DNA of 60,035 bases from Eubacterium sp. (GTDB taxonomy: Bacteria > Bacillota > Clostridia > Lachnospirales > Lachnospiraceae). A program made the translations under genes and the position numbers. Within the stretch, counting starts at the first letter, position 1, and every line of letters begins with the position of its first letter. Shown piece after piece: positions 49,770 through 59,924 of this stretch. The notes under the pieces were generated by a model. The model made no database searches. It was not told the DNA's origin and worked only from the letters and a program-made list of their open reading frames with translations. Where the stretch lies: the NCBI GenBank assembly GCA_022791495.1, contig JAAVZE010000037.1:1-60035 (forward strand), in the 5' to 3' direction.

Positions 49770-50776
49770 TGATGGGATTGCTGGTTTTTAAGGCAAAATG
49801 TAAGGATATATTTGAAAAACATTATAAAGTGCTGAGGGCGATGATGAAGATTCTGGTGTCTGCCGGAATTTTTAGTGTTATTCTGTATCAACTGCCATTT
49901 CAGGAGGGCCTGAATTATTATGCCGTACCTGTTGTGATTCTTCTCGCTTTGTTTTGTGGTTTTATTCCGGATATTGCCGTGATGTGTGTGGCGGCGCTTC
50001 TGGTGCTGGCAGAGACAGCGGCTGTTTCGATGGTCTGCGCCTTTGCTGTATTTGCTGTTCTGGCGGTATATTTTCTTTTGTTTGGCAGATATACCAGAGT
50101 ACAGAGTTACCTGGTTCTTTTGATCCCTGTATTATGGGGAATCAACATATCTTATGCGGTTCCAGTGATCGCAGCACTGTTTTTGACTCCGGCGATGATA
50201 CCTGCCTGTGGCATGGGAATTTTTCTCCGGTATTTGTTAGCAGGAATCCGGCAGTACCATATGATCTCTCAGAATGCGGTAGATACAGGTAACACCATGG
50301 AAGGGCTACAGTATATGATCGATCATGTGCTGAATAATAGGGAAATGATCGTCTATCTCTGCACCTTTACTGTGGCCTATCTATTGGTGTTTATCATACG
50401 AAAGGGAAGATATAATCATGCTTCTCAGATCGGGATTTTTGTGGGGATTATCACCTGTATGGCAGGGATTTTGGGGGGAGACATATTCTGGCAGGTGAAC
50501 GCAGATGTCAACCAGCTTTTGACGGGGCTGTCCCTCACCGCGGTGGCAGCATATGTGGTGCAGTTTTTCAGGATGAGCCTGGATTACACAGGAGTCAGAA
50601 AACTTCAATTTGAAGATGATGAATATTTTTATTATGTGAAAGCAGTTCCCAAATTAAAAGTGGCCGTAGTGGATAAAACCGTTACGAAGATCGACGACCG
50701 GGACGAAGCAGTTATCGATTTAAAAAATGAGATTGAAAAAGTTCTGGGAGAGGATATCAATCCGGATAAAAAGTAA
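49766..50776 (+). CDS. Polytopic membrane protein of unknown function
   Basis: A 336-residue protein with about eight hydrophobic helices in the first 270 residues and an acidic cytoplasmic tail (DKTVTKIDDRDEAVID). Three consecutive ATG codons make the exact start uncertain. It has no ATP-binding or known transporter motif. It lies 16 bases before cdaA. Conservation of such a gene next to diadenylate cyclase would suggest a partner in c-di-AMP or osmotic control, but that must be checked in other genomes. Confidence 0.72.
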   Translation: MMMGLLVFKAKCKDIFEKHYKVLRAMMKILVSAGIFSVILYQLPFQEGLNYYAVPVVILLALFCGFIPDIAVMCVAALLVLAETAAVSMVCAFAVFAVLAVYFLLFGRYTRVQSYLVLLIPVLWGINISYAVPVIAALFLTPAMIPACGMGIFLRYLLAGIRQYHMISQNAVDTGNTMEGLQYMIDHVLNNREMIVYLCTFTVAYLLVFIIRKGRYNHASQIGIFVGIITCMAGILGGDIFWQVNADVNQLLTGLSLTAVAAYVVQFFRMSLDYTGVRKLQFEDDEYFYYVKAVPKLKVAVVDKTVTKIDDRDEAVIDLKNEIEKVLGEDINPDKK

Positions 50777-50792
50777 TAGGAGTTGAACGGAT

Positions 50793-51659
50793 ATGGAGAC
50801 AATACGTACATTTTTCAGAGATTATGTCGCATGGCTTTCGATGCCAAGTATCAATGTGATCGATATCATTGAGATTATCATCATCGCCTTTGCCGTGTAT
50901 CATATCGTTATATGGATCAAAGATACCCGTGCCTGGGTGCTGATGAAGGGGATCATAGTGCTTTTTCTGGTATGGATCATTGCGATGATTCTGGGGATGA
51001 ATGTACTTCTATGGATATTCCAGAATGCGATGGTGATCGGAATTACGGCCATTGTGATTATATTTCAGCCAGAATTCCGGAATGCTCTGGAGCAGCTGGG
51101 GCGCAAGTCTTTTTCTTCTATATCGCCCTTTGAGGACAGTAAGAATAAGACTGAGAGATATTCCGACCGGAGCATTCAGGGGATCGTGAAAGCCGTATAT
51201 GAAATGGCGAAAGTAAAGACCGGGGCATTGATCGTAGTGGAGAGAGAGATCCAGTGCCGGGAATTTGAGAGGACGGGAATTCCCATCGATGCAGAGATCA
51301 GCAGTCAGCTTCTGATCAATATTTTTGAACACAATACGCCACTGCATGATGGGGCCGTTATATTGAGGGATAACCGTGTGGTTTCGGCGACTTGTTATCT
51401 TCCACTTTCCGATAATCTGGAGCTGAGTAAGGATCTGGGAACCAGACACCGCGCCAGTATTGGCGTCAGCGAGGTGTCGGATTCTTTGACGATTGTTGTC
51501 TCAGAGGAGACAGGAGTGGTGTCCGTCGCTGCTGAAGGAAAACTGACCAGGCATGTAGATGCCGAGGCGATGACGGAACTTTTACGGAGGGTGTCCAGAA
51601 AATCTTCCGACAGTTCACGCAGAAGATGGTGGAGGGGGGCGAAAAAGCATGAAAAATAG
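50793..51659 (+). CDS. cdaA: Diadenylate cyclase CdaA
   Basis: A 288-residue membrane enzyme that makes c-di-AMP from two ATP. Three helices fill residues about 22-92. The DisA_N catalytic domain follows, with DGA at 186-188 and GTRHR at 216-220, the two motifs that hold the ATP and metal. Length and layout match CdaA of Bacillus and Listeria. It overlaps cdaR by 11 bases, the conserved arrangement of this pair. c-di-AMP controls potassium and osmolyte transport and wall homeostasis. Confidence 0.96.
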   Translation: METIRTFFRDYVAWLSMPSINVIDIIEIIIIAFAVYHIVIWIKDTRAWVLMKGIIVLFLVWIIAMILGMNVLLWIFQNAMVIGITAIVIIFQPEFRNALEQLGRKSFSSISPFEDSKNKTERYSDRSIQGIVKAVYEMAKVKTGALIVVEREIQCREFERTGIPIDAEISSQLLINIFEHNTPLHDGAVILRDNRVVSATCYLPLSDNLELSKDLGTRHRASIGVSEVSDSLTIVVSEETGVVSVAAEGKLTRHVDAEAMTELLRRVSRKSSDSSRRRWWRGAKKHEK

Positions 51660-52929
51660 GATTATGAAAAACCTTTGGCTCAAGCTCCTGGCGTTAGTGG
51701 TGGCATTTATTGTATGGCTGGTCATTATAAATATAACAGATCCCACCATTTCAAGGCAGTTTACCGACATCCCTGTGGATATACTGAATGAAAATGTAAT
51801 TACCTCTGCCAATCAGGTATATGAGGTGGAGAGTGGGAAAACCGTGGATGTGACAGTCAAGGGAAAGCGCAGCTTTATTGAAGAACTGGCGGAAGAGGAT
51901 TTTTATGCCAGTGCGGATCTCAGTAAGCTTTCTACAGTGAACACGGCAGGAATCCAGGTGAAATTAAATAAAACCACCAAAGAAAACGTAGAACTTGACT
52001 GGAACAATGAGGTTCTCCGGGTTTCTCTGGAGAAAAGAGACAGCAGGCAGTTTAAAATACAGATCACTACAGAGGGAGAACTGGCAGAATCTTATGTGCT
52101 GGGAGAGATTATTACACAGCCAAATATGATCGACATCTCCGGAGGGGCGTCAAAGGTGAAGAGGGTTGCCAGCGTGGGCGCCATGCTTCATCTCAATGGA
52201 CAGAGCCAGGATTTTGAGGCGGATGTTACGCCGATCCTTTATGACGATGATAAGGATGTGATCGACAGCAGCAATGTGACCTTTAGCAAGGATAAGATCC
52301 GTGTGAAGATACAGGTAGTGCCCACAAAGAAGATCCCTGTCTTTGTGGACGTGACGGGAACTCCGGCGGAGGGATACCGTCATATACAGACAGATTTCAA
52401 ACCGGAGAGCGTTATGGTATCGGGGACGAAAGCGGATCTCGACAAACTTAAATCCATCACCATTCCTGTGGATATCAGCGATGCCAGGAAGGATGTGGAA
52501 CAGGAGGCGGATCTGACCAAATATATCCAGCCTTCCGGCTGCAAACTGGAGGATGAATTTAATGCGGTTTCCATCCGATGTGTGATTGAGAAAAATGGAA
52601 AGAGGACATTTTCCTTTGTCAATACAGATATCAATGTAAAGAATCTTCCAAAAGATTTGAATTTTAGTTATTTAGATGAAAACCAGCGCCATACGATTCA
52701 TATCAGCGGCAATGAAGAAGACCTGCAGGGAATTACCCTTACCAGTCTTGGCGCCGCGATCGATGTGGAGGGACTGGGAGCAGGCAGACACCGGGTAGAG
52801 ATTTTATTTGATCTGCCGCCGGCTCTGAAACTAAAATCCAAAGTGTGGGTAGAAGTCCTACTTACGCAGTCGGGGGAGAAACCACAGGAATCAACTGTGC
52901 CGCCGGCTGCCACATCCGAAGAAGAATGA
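51649..52929 (+). CDS. cdaR: CdaA regulator CdaR (YbbR domains)
   Basis: A 426-residue protein with a single N-terminal helix (about 8-28) and, outside the membrane, repeated YbbR domains recognisable by recurring patterns such as FTDIPVDI, KKIPVFVDVTGTPAEGY with VMVSGTKADLDKLKSI, and LSYLDEN-type ends; about four copies fit the length. CdaR binds CdaA and adjusts its activity. A Pro/Glu-rich tail closes the protein. The next gene is leuA and not glmM, which follows cdaR in Bacillus. Confidence 0.92.
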   Translation: MKNRIMKNLWLKLLALVVAFIVWLVIINITDPTISRQFTDIPVDILNENVITSANQVYEVESGKTVDVTVKGKRSFIEELAEEDFYASADLSKLSTVNTAGIQVKLNKTTKENVELDWNNEVLRVSLEKRDSRQFKIQITTEGELAESYVLGEIITQPNMIDISGGASKVKRVASVGAMLHLNGQSQDFEADVTPILYDDDKDVIDSSNVTFSKDKIRVKIQVVPTKKIPVFVDVTGTPAEGYRHIQTDFKPESVMVSGTKADLDKLKSITIPVDISDARKDVEQEADLTKYIQPSGCKLEDEFNAVSIRCVIEKNGKRTFSFVNTDINVKNLPKDLNFSYLDENQRHTIHISGNEEDLQGITLTSLGAAIDVEGLGAGRHRVEILFDLPPALKLKSKVWVEVLLTQSGEKPQESTVPPAATSEEE

Positions 52930-52960
52930 AAATATAGAAAATGAAAAGAGGTAAGAGTAA

Positions 52961-54658
52961 ATGTTAAATTATAAGAGATATCGACGAGTTCCCGTGGTGG
53001 ATTTTCCACAGCGGACATGGCCAAATAAAGAGATAAAAAAAGCACCAGTGTGGTGTAGTGTTGACTTGAGGGACGGAAACCAGGCTTTGATCGAGCCGAT
53101 GGTTGTGGAGGAAAAAATAGAATTTTTTAATCTTTTGGTAAAATTAGGTTTTAAGGAAATAGAGATTGGTTTTCCTAGTGCTTCCCAGATCGAATATGAT
53201 TTTCTGCGTCAGCTGGTGGACCGCCGGCTGATTCCGGATGATGTGACAGTTCAGGTGTTGTCTCAGTGCCGGGAGCACCTGATCGAGAAGACTTTTGAAT
53301 CCCTGAAAGGCATTAAGAGGGCGGTAGTGCATATATATAACTCCACCTCTACTCTTCAGAGAGATGTGGTATTCCATATGTCCAAGGATGAGATCAAGCA
53401 GATCGCCATCGACGGAACTAAAATGGTAAAAAAATATATGAAAGATTATGACGGCGAAGTCGTTCTTGAGTATTCGCCGGAGAGTTTTACCGGGACGGAA
53501 CTCCCCTATGCACTGGAAGTCTGCGAGGCTGTTCTGGATGAATGGGGAGCCAGTAAAGATAAGCCTGTGATCATCAATCTGCCCTCCACGGTGGAGATGA
53601 ATACACCAAATGTCTATGCCGATCAGATCGAATGGATGTCCACCCACTTTACTGACCGTGAGCGGGTGATCCTGAGTATACATCCCCACAATGACCGGGG
53701 CACCGCAGTAGCTTCTGCTGAGCTTGCTCTGCTGGCCGGTGCGGACCGCATTGAGGGAACTCTGTTTGGAAATGGTGAGAGAACTGGAAATGTAGATGTT
53801 CTCAATATCGCGTATAACATGTTTTCACAGGGCATCGATCCGGAGCTGGAGATCGAAAATGTCAATGAGATCATTGACGTATATGAGCGTTGCAATAAAA
53901 TGGATATGGATATGCGGCATCCCTATGCCGGGAAATTGGTATTTACTGCTTTTTCCGGGTCGCATCAGGATGCCATCAACAAGGGCGTCCAGGCGATGCA
54001 TGAGAGAAATCAGGAGCATTGGGAAGTTCCTTATCTGCCCATTGACCCTAGTGATCTTGGGAGAGAGTATGAGCCTATCGTCCGCATCAACAGCCAGTCC
54101 GGCAAAGGTGGCGTGGCATTTGTCATGGATACATACTTTGGATTTAAACTGCCCAAAAGTATGCACAAGGAATTTGCCGATGTCATTCAGGAGATCTCTG
54201 AGCGTCAGGGTGAAGTAGCGCCGGAGCAGATTATGAGTGAGTTTAAGAAGCATTATATCGACAGAAAAGAACCTTATCATTTCCGCAGACTTAAGGTGGA
54301 GGATTTAGGTGACGATATAGATAATATAGAGTTTGATACAAAAGTATATCTGACCTATACTTACGAAGGACAGGAAAAGACCATTGAAGCACTGGGCAAC
54401 GGTCCCATCGATGCAGTTCAGCGCGGACTGCAGGGAGAACTTAGCATGCCAATCAAGGTGCTGGATTATACGGAGCACGCGCTGCAGATGGGATCCAATG
54501 CCCAGGCGGCGGCATATATCCATCTGATGGATGAAGAAAAAGGGATCGTGACCCATGGCGTGGGGATCAGTTCCAATATCACGAGAGCTTCGATCCGCGC
54601 GGTATTTAGCGCGATCAATCGTTTTCTGGCAAATGAGGGGACGAAGGAAGAATCATGA
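52961..54658 (+). CDS. leuA: 2-isopropylmalate synthase
   Basis: A 565-residue enzyme of the long, yeast-like LeuA type. It condenses acetyl-CoA with 2-oxoisovalerate, the first step of leucine synthesis. The DRE-TIM barrel shows LRDGNQAL (Arg37, Asp38), IEIGFPSAS and the metal-binding His241 and His243 in IHPHNDRG. A C-terminal LeuA dimer/regulatory domain (from about 430) contains the leucine-feedback region. It lies 31 bases after cdaR with AAGAGG upstream, so co-transcription is likely. No other leu genes are in the window and no T-box or leader peptide is visible. Confidence 0.95.
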   Translation: MLNYKRYRRVPVVDFPQRTWPNKEIKKAPVWCSVDLRDGNQALIEPMVVEEKIEFFNLLVKLGFKEIEIGFPSASQIEYDFLRQLVDRRLIPDDVTVQVLSQCREHLIEKTFESLKGIKRAVVHIYNSTSTLQRDVVFHMSKDEIKQIAIDGTKMVKKYMKDYDGEVVLEYSPESFTGTELPYALEVCEAVLDEWGASKDKPVIINLPSTVEMNTPNVYADQIEWMSTHFTDRERVILSIHPHNDRGTAVASAELALLAGADRIEGTLFGNGERTGNVDVLNIAYNMFSQGIDPELEIENVNEIIDVYERCNKMDMDMRHPYAGKLVFTAFSGSHQDAINKGVQAMHERNQEHWEVPYLPIDPSDLGREYEPIVRINSQSGKGGVAFVMDTYFGFKLPKSMHKEFADVIQEISERQGEVAPEQIMSEFKKHYIDRKEPYHFRRLKVEDLGDDIDNIEFDTKVYLTYTYEGQEKTIEALGNGPIDAVQRGLQGELSMPIKVLDYTEHALQMGSNAQAAAYIHLMDEEKGIVTHGVGISSNITRASIRAVFSAINRFLANEGTKEES

Positions 54659-54699
54659 TAAAAAAGTAAAGCTTCAGTTTTAGAAAGAGGGTGTCATGG

Positions 54700-55302
54700 A
54701 TGACAGGAATTAAAACAGGTACAGGAAGTACTGTGGCGGGACGGGAAGTTTTTCGCTCCGCCCTGCCAGCGAAGTCTACAAAGTCAGAAAAGACGGTGAC
54801 AGTTAAGGGGAACCAGATTTCGGTAAAAGCGGAACGGCCGGAGACTGTTCTGGATCAATACCGGGTACAGGGAGTGGATCTGGAATTATCGGGAGAACAG
54901 CCGGAGAGCGTTTATACAGAGGAAGAGCTGGAGAAGATGAGAGCGGAAGCAGAGATGAAAAATCTTCAGGAGATGTACCAGGAGAATCTTGAGGCGGCGA
55001 AGGAAGCAGCGGAGGCTGCCGGAGAGGGATTTGAGGATCTGGGGCGTGCCCTGGAGATCGCCAGGAGAATGATGCATGGAGATATCGTTCCCGCTTCAGA
55101 TGAAAAGTTTCTCATGGATTTTAACAGGGATATCTATATGGGAGCCAAGAACATGCAGGCACTGGCAAAGAACGATGATCCGGAAAAATACGATAGTATT
55201 CTTGAGGATGAAGAGGGTGAGGGAGCCGGCGTGGCGACGGATGGTGCGGATATTACTGTGGATTCCACAGGATTGAATCTCTGCCAGCCGAATATGGGGT
55301 AG
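54700..55302 (+). CDS. Conserved-looking small acidic protein of unknown function
   Basis: A 200-residue soluble protein. Residues about 70-125 are a charged helix rich in Glu, Ala and Lys (EELEKMRAEAEMKNLQEMY), likely a coiled coil, followed by EIARRMMHGDIVPASDEKFLM and a Gly/Asp tail. I do not recognise the family. The ATG at 54700 lies 9 bases after AGAGGG and is preferred to a GTG at 54691. It follows leuA by 41 bases and ends before a strong terminator, closing the block. Confidence 0.75.
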   Translation: MTGIKTGTGSTVAGREVFRSALPAKSTKSEKTVTVKGNQISVKAERPETVLDQYRVQGVDLELSGEQPESVYTEEELEKMRAEAEMKNLQEMYQENLEAAKEAAEAAGEGFEDLGRALEIARRMMHGDIVPASDEKFLMDFNRDIYMGAKNMQALAKNDDPEKYDSILEDEEGEGAGVATDGADITVDSTGLNLCQPNMG

Positions 55303-55350
55303 TCAGACATCGTCAGGCTGACCAGATAGAGAGATCTGATATGTATATGC

Positions 55351-55397
55351 AAAACCCTGCTATAAGCAGCATGATGCTGCTTATAGCAGGGTTTTTT
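55351..55397 (+). terminator. Very strong intrinsic terminator
   Basis: A perfect 20-bp stem (55352-55371 with 55375-55394) with a TGA loop, followed by a T run. The stem's A/T ends also give an A run on the left, so it may serve the converging activase gene on the minus strand as well. Confidence 0.9.
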
Positions 55398-55461
55398 GCA
55401 GAAAGATCTCTGGTGCGGAGCGAGTCTGCCTGTGGTGGACTTTGAAGCCGGCGATTTTCAG

Positions 55462-58400
55462 TCAGGCTTTTTTGTTTAGATTTTCATTGGCAGTGGCAAG
55501 CATCAGTTTGATTCGGTTCAGCTGGTTTACCTCGCTGGCGCCGGGATCGTAGTCTACTGCCACGATATTAGCCTCCGGGAAAGCACGCCGCAGCTGTTTG
55601 ATCACACCTTTTCCTACCACGTGGTTCGGAAGACAGCCAAAAGGCTGGGTACAGACGATATTTGGCACGCCGCTGTGAATTAGTTCAATCATCTCACCGG
55701 TGAGGAACCATCCTTCACCGGTCTGGTTACCGGTGGATACAAAGGGCTTCGCATAGTCAACCAGGGTATAGATTCCCGGAGGTGCCTCAAAACGGCGGCT
55801 CTTTGTCAGTTCTTCCCGAAGAACTCTGCGGTAGCGCTCCAGGAACCAGATCGCAAGTTTCCCCATCAGTTTGCCGGTCTTTGGTTTACCGAGATGGTCT
55901 GCTTTAAATACGCTGTCGTAAGCGCTGTACATAAAGAAATCAAGCATATCCGGGCAGACGGCCTCGGCACCCTCTGCTTCCAGTAGATCCACGATATGGT
56001 TGTTGGCGGCGGGCAGGTATTTCACGAGGATCTCGCCGACGATGCCTACCTTTGGTTTCTGAATGCTTTCGTCCAGTTCGATCTGGTCAAAATCCCGGAT
56101 AATGCCCTGGATGTTTTTGTGGAACTCTGATTTCTTTGGATGTTTTACTGCCTCCACACAGATCTCTTTCCATTTGTCATGCAGGGCATTGACGGAGCCA
56201 GGCACCTTTTCGTAAGGTCTGGTTTTATATACCACCCTCATAAACAGATCTCCGTAAACCAGCGCCTGGATGGCACCATTGATAAGAGAATAGTTGATCT
56301 TAAAGCCGGGATTTGTCTCTACGCCGGCGCTTAGGGAAATGACAGGAATCTGTTCCATTCCCGCTTTTTTCAGGGCGCGGCGGATAAAGCCGATATAATT
56401 GGTGGCACGACAGCCGCCGCCGGTCTGGGATATGATGACGGCTGTGCGGTCCAGATCGTATTTACCGGACAGCAGGGCTTTCATGATCTGCCCTACCACG
56501 ATCAGCGAGGGGTAGCAGGCATCGTTGTTTACGAATTTCAGCCCGTAGTCCAGTTCATCACCACCGGTAGGAAGCTGGACCATCTGATAACCGTTGGCTG
56601 CCAGCGCCGGGATGAGTACATCGAAATGGATCGGTGACATCTGCGGGGTGAGAATGGTGTAGTTTTTGCGCATTTCTTCGGTAAATACCACCCGTTTATA
56701 AGAAGCGTCCTCCACATGTGGTTTAACGCCCTTTCTGGCACGGTCCTTGACCGCTGAGATCAGGGAACGGATACGGATTCTGGCTGCTCCTAAGTTGTTT
56801 ACTTCATCTATCTTCAAAACCGTGCAGATCTTTCCAGAACCTGTAAGGATATCGTTGACCTGATCTGTGGTGACGGCATCCAGACCGCAGCCAAAGGAGT
56901 TCAGCTGAATCATCTCCAGATCTTCCTGGGTGCGCACATAGGTGGCAGCGGCATAAAGCCTGGAATGGTACATCCACTGGTCCATGGCGATGGTTGGCCG
57001 CTCAATAGGGGCCAGATGGGAAATACTGTCTTCGGAGAGAACGGCTATATCATAGGAAGTGATCAGCTCTGGAATGCCGTGGTTGATCTCCGGATCAATA
57101 TGGTAAGGGCGTCCCGCAAGTACGATTCCACGCTTGTGATTATCCTTCATCCACTGAAGAACTTCTTCTCCTTTTCTCTTGATGTCCTCTCTGACAGCGG
57201 TGAGTTCGTTGTATGCCTTATGGGCGGCATTGCGGATCTCACTCTCGGGGAGGCCATTTTCCCTGCCAAGATATTTTACCAGTTCATTTGCCAGAATCTT
57301 TTCACTCTCAAAGGAAAGGAAGGGGTTCTGGAAAATAATATCTTCCTCCGAGAGTTCTTCTACATTGTTTTTGATATTTTCGCCATAGGAGGTGACAATG
57401 GGGCAGTTATAGTGGTTGCCGGCACCGTCAAATTCCTTTCGCTCATAGGGGACGCAGGGGTAAAAGATATATTTCACATCCTGTTTCAGAAGCCACATGA
57501 TATGACCGTGGGCCAGCTTGGCAGGATAGCATTCTGACTCACTGGGGATGGACTCGATACCCAGTGAGTAGATATTGCGGCTGGATTTAGGTGACACCAC
57601 TACCTCGTAACCCAGTTCTGTGAAAAAGGTAAACCAAAAGGGATAGTTCTCATACATATTCAGTACCCGGGGGATACCTACTTTGCCCCGGTAAGCCTGG
57701 TCCGCCGGCAGCGGTTTGTAGTACTCAAAGAGCCGGTAATTTTTATATTCATAGAGGTTCGGCACATCTTTGTTTTGTTTCTCCATGCCGAGACCCCGCT
57801 CACAGCGGTTGCCAGAGATAAACTGTCTGCCGCCGGTAAATTTGTTGATGGTCAGAAGACAGTGATTGGTACAACCCTTGCAGCGCGCCATGGAACTCTC
57901 AAATTTCAGGGAAATAATGTCTTCCAGAGGAAGCATGGAAGTTTCCATCCCTTCATCATAATGTTCCCTGGCGATCAGTGCCGCGCCAAAAGCGCCCATG
58001 ATTCCGGCGATATCCGGGCGGACTGCCTCACAGCCGGACACTCTCTCAAAACTCCGCAATACGGCGTCGTTGTAAAACGTTCCTCCCTGAACCACCACGT
58101 TTTTCCCCAGATCTTTCGGATCGGTGAGCTTAATTACCTTTAAAAGCGCGTTTTTTATGACTGAGATGGCGAGACCGGCTGAGATATCTGCCACAGTAGC
58201 GCCTTCCTTCTGTGCCTGCTTTACTTTGGAATTCATAAATACGGTACAGCGGGAGCCCAGATCGATCGGGTTTTCGGCAAAGAGCGCCAGTTTTGCAAAA
58301 TCTTTTACCTCATAATTCAGAGAACGGGCAAAGGTCTCGATAAAAGAACCGCATCCGGAAGAGCAGGCCTCGTTAAGCTGTACGCTGTCAACGGAGTGGT

Positions 58401-59685
58401 TTTTGATCTTGATGCATTTCATGTCCTGACCGCCGATATCCAGTATACAGTCCACTTCCGGCTCGAAGAAAGAAGCGGCGTAGTAATGGGATACGGTCTC
58501 AACTTCTCCCTCGTCTAGCAGCAGGGCGGACTGGATCAGTGCTTCGCCATAACCGGTGGAGCAGGAGCGGACAATGTTGGCACTGTCCGGCAATAGCTCG
58601 TAGATCTCTTTGATAGCTTTTATCGTAGTCTTTAATGGACTTCCGTTGTTATTGTCGTAAAAAGAATATAAAAGGGAACCGTCTTCCCCTACCAGAGCCA
58701 CTTTTGTCGTTGTAGATCCGGCATCGATCCCAAGATACACATTTCCCTCATATTCCGATAAGGATTCTTTTTTCACGGAGTGGCGGCTGTGTCTTGTGAG
58801 AAAACTGTCATATTCTTTTTCTGAGGCAAACAGTGGCTCCATACGGGTTACTTCAAATTCCATATTGATCTCACTGCTCAGCTTTTGCAGCAGGGTGCCG
58901 AGAGTGGTGGAGCCCTCTCCCTTTGAGTTCATGGCTGCGCCGCTGGCAGCAAAGAGATGGGAGTGTTCTGGTGCAATCACTGCCTCATCTGACAGATTCA
59001 GCGTCCGGATAAAAGCGGCTTTTAACTCTGTCAGAAAATGAAGGGGACCTCCTAAAAAGGCTACATTGCCCCGGATCGGCTTGCCGCAGGCAAGACCGCT
59101 GATGGTTTGGTTTACTACTGCTTGAAATATAGAGGCAGCCAGGTCTGGTTTGGAAGCCCCTTCATTAATTAAAGGCTGAATGTCGGATTTGGCAAATACG
59201 CCGCAGCGCGCCGCGATAGGGTAAATGGCTTTGTAGTCCCTGGCATACTCGTTCAATCCCGCAGCGTCCGTTTTCAGGAGTGTTGCCATCTGGTCGATAA
59301 AAGAACCAGTGCCGCCGGCGCAGATTCCGTTCATTCTCTGTTCGATGCCGCCGGTAAAATATATGATTTTGGCGTCCTCGCCGCCCAGCTCGATGGCTAC
59401 ATCGGTCTGGGGAGCAAAGTCTTTTAAGGATGTTGCCACACTGACAACCTCCTGGACAAATGGAATGTCAAGATGCCTCGAAATGGCCAGTCCGCCGGAA
59501 CCAGTAATCATCGGAGCAATCTCGATATCTCCCAGAGTTTCATATGCCTGGCTGATTATGTTTTTTAATGTTTCCTGTATATTAGCAAAATGTCTTTCAT
59601 AAGCAGAAAATACGATGGCGCCTGATTCATCCAGGATGGCTGTTTTAACCGTGGTAGAACCAATATCAATACCTACTCTGTTCAT
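55462..59685 (-). CDS. 2-hydroxyacyl-CoA dehydratase activase/dehydratase fusion
   Basis: A 1407-residue cytosolic protein. Two ASKHA ATPase domains follow each other: [14 protein letters not shown] at the N-terminus and [14 protein letters not shown] near residue 320, as in BadF/BcrA/HgdC activators. After about residue 640 comes a cysteine motif CKGCTNHC with GNRCERG, then a DUF2229/HgdB-like region to the end. Activators use ATP to inject a low-potential electron through an iron-sulfur cluster. The fused form is widespread in Clostridia but its substrate is not established. The ATG at 59685 follows GGGAGG; longer in-frame starts lack a ribosome site. Both ATPase domains keep their DIG/DAG loops, so both look active. 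Confidence 0.88.
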   Translation of the reverse strand: MNRVGIDIGSTTVKTAILDESGAIVFSAYERHFANIQETLKNIISQAYETLGDIEIAPMITGSGGLAISRHLDIPFVQEVVSVATSLKDFAPQTDVAIELGGEDAKIIYFTGGIEQRMNGICAGGTGSFIDQMATLLKTDAAGLNEYARDYKAIYPIAARCGVFAKSDIQPLINEGASKPDLAASIFQAVVNQTISGLACGKPIRGNVAFLGGPLHFLTELKAAFIRTLNLSDEAVIAPEHSHLFAASGAAMNSKGEGSTTLGTLLQKLSSEINMEFEVTRMEPLFASEKEYDSFLTRHSRHSVKKESLSEYEGNVYLGIDAGSTTTKVALVGEDGSLLYSFYDNNNGSPLKTTIKAIKEIYELLPDSANIVRSCSTGYGEALIQSALLLDEGEVETVSHYYAASFFEPEVDCILDIGGQDMKCIKIKNHSVDSVQLNEACSSGCGSFIETFARSLNYEVKDFAKLALFAENPIDLGSRCTVFMNSKVKQAQKEGATVADISAGLAISVIKNALLKVIKLTDPKDLGKNVVVQGGTFYNDAVLRSFERVSGCEAVRPDIAGIMGAFGAALIAREHYDEGMETSMLPLEDIISLKFESSMARCKGCTNHCLLTINKFTGGRQFISGNRCERGLGMEKQNKDVPNLYEYKNYRLFEYYKPLPADQAYRGKVGIPRVLNMYENYPFWFTFFTELGYEVVVSPKSSRNIYSLGIESIPSESECYPAKLAHGHIMWLLKQDVKYIFYPCVPYERKEFDGAGNHYNCPIVTSYGENIKNNVEELSEEDIIFQNPFLSFESEKILANELVKYLGRENGLPESEIRNAAHKAYNELTAVREDIKRKGEEVLQWMKDNHKRGIVLAGRPYHIDPEINHGIPELITSYDIAVLSEDSISHLAPIERPTIAMDQWMYHSRLYAAATYVRTQEDLEMIQLNSFGCGLDAVTTDQVNDILTGSGKICTVLKIDEVNNLGAARIRIRSLISAVKDRARKGVKPHVEDASYKRVVFTEEMRKNYTILTPQMSPIHFDVLIPALAANGYQMVQLPTGGDELDYGLKFVNNDACYPSLIVVGQIMKALLSGKYDLDRTAVIISQTGGGCRATNYIGFIRRALKKAGMEQIPVISLSAGVETNPGFKINYSLINGAIQALVYGDLFMRVVYKTRPYEKVPGSVNALHDKWKEICVEAVKHPKKSEFHKNIQGIIRDFDQIELDESIQKPKVGIVGEILVKYLPAANNHIVDLLEAEGAEAVCPDMLDFFMYSAYDSVFKADHLGKPKTGKLMGKLAIWFLERYRRVLREELTKSRRFEAPPGIYTLVDYAKPFVSTGNQTGEGWFLTGEMIELIHSGVPNIVCTQPFGCLPNHVVGKGVIKQLRRAFPEANIVAVDYDPGASEVNQLNRIKLMLATANENLNKKA

Positions 59686-59775
59686 GATTTCCTCCCATTT
59701 TATCTGATCCGAAGCGTCTGACTCTGGATCAGAAACATTTTCTTTCTTATTTATAATAGATTTTAACCACACTAT

Positions 59776-59804
59776 AGTATACGACAAAATTCGGCATTTG
59801 TAAA
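59776..59804 (-). promoter_or_regulatory. Promoter of the activase gene
   Basis: On the minus strand TTTACA (59804-59799) and TATACT (59781-59776) are 17 bases apart. Transcription would start near 59769, giving a leader of about 85 bases. The leader contains an 8-bp inverted repeat, TCTGATCC/GGATCAGA (59703-59733), which may be an operator or RNA stem. The stretch between this promoter and the LysM gene holds a T run and no gene. Confidence 0.68.
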
Positions 59805-59924
59805 TAAAATAAAAATTAACAATAAATGTATGCCCGGTACCTTTTTTTTATGACGGAATATATTGGTAGAGATGAAAATAAATTTGCTGCGCCGCTGTGA
59901 ATGGTGCAAAGATGGAGGGAAAAT

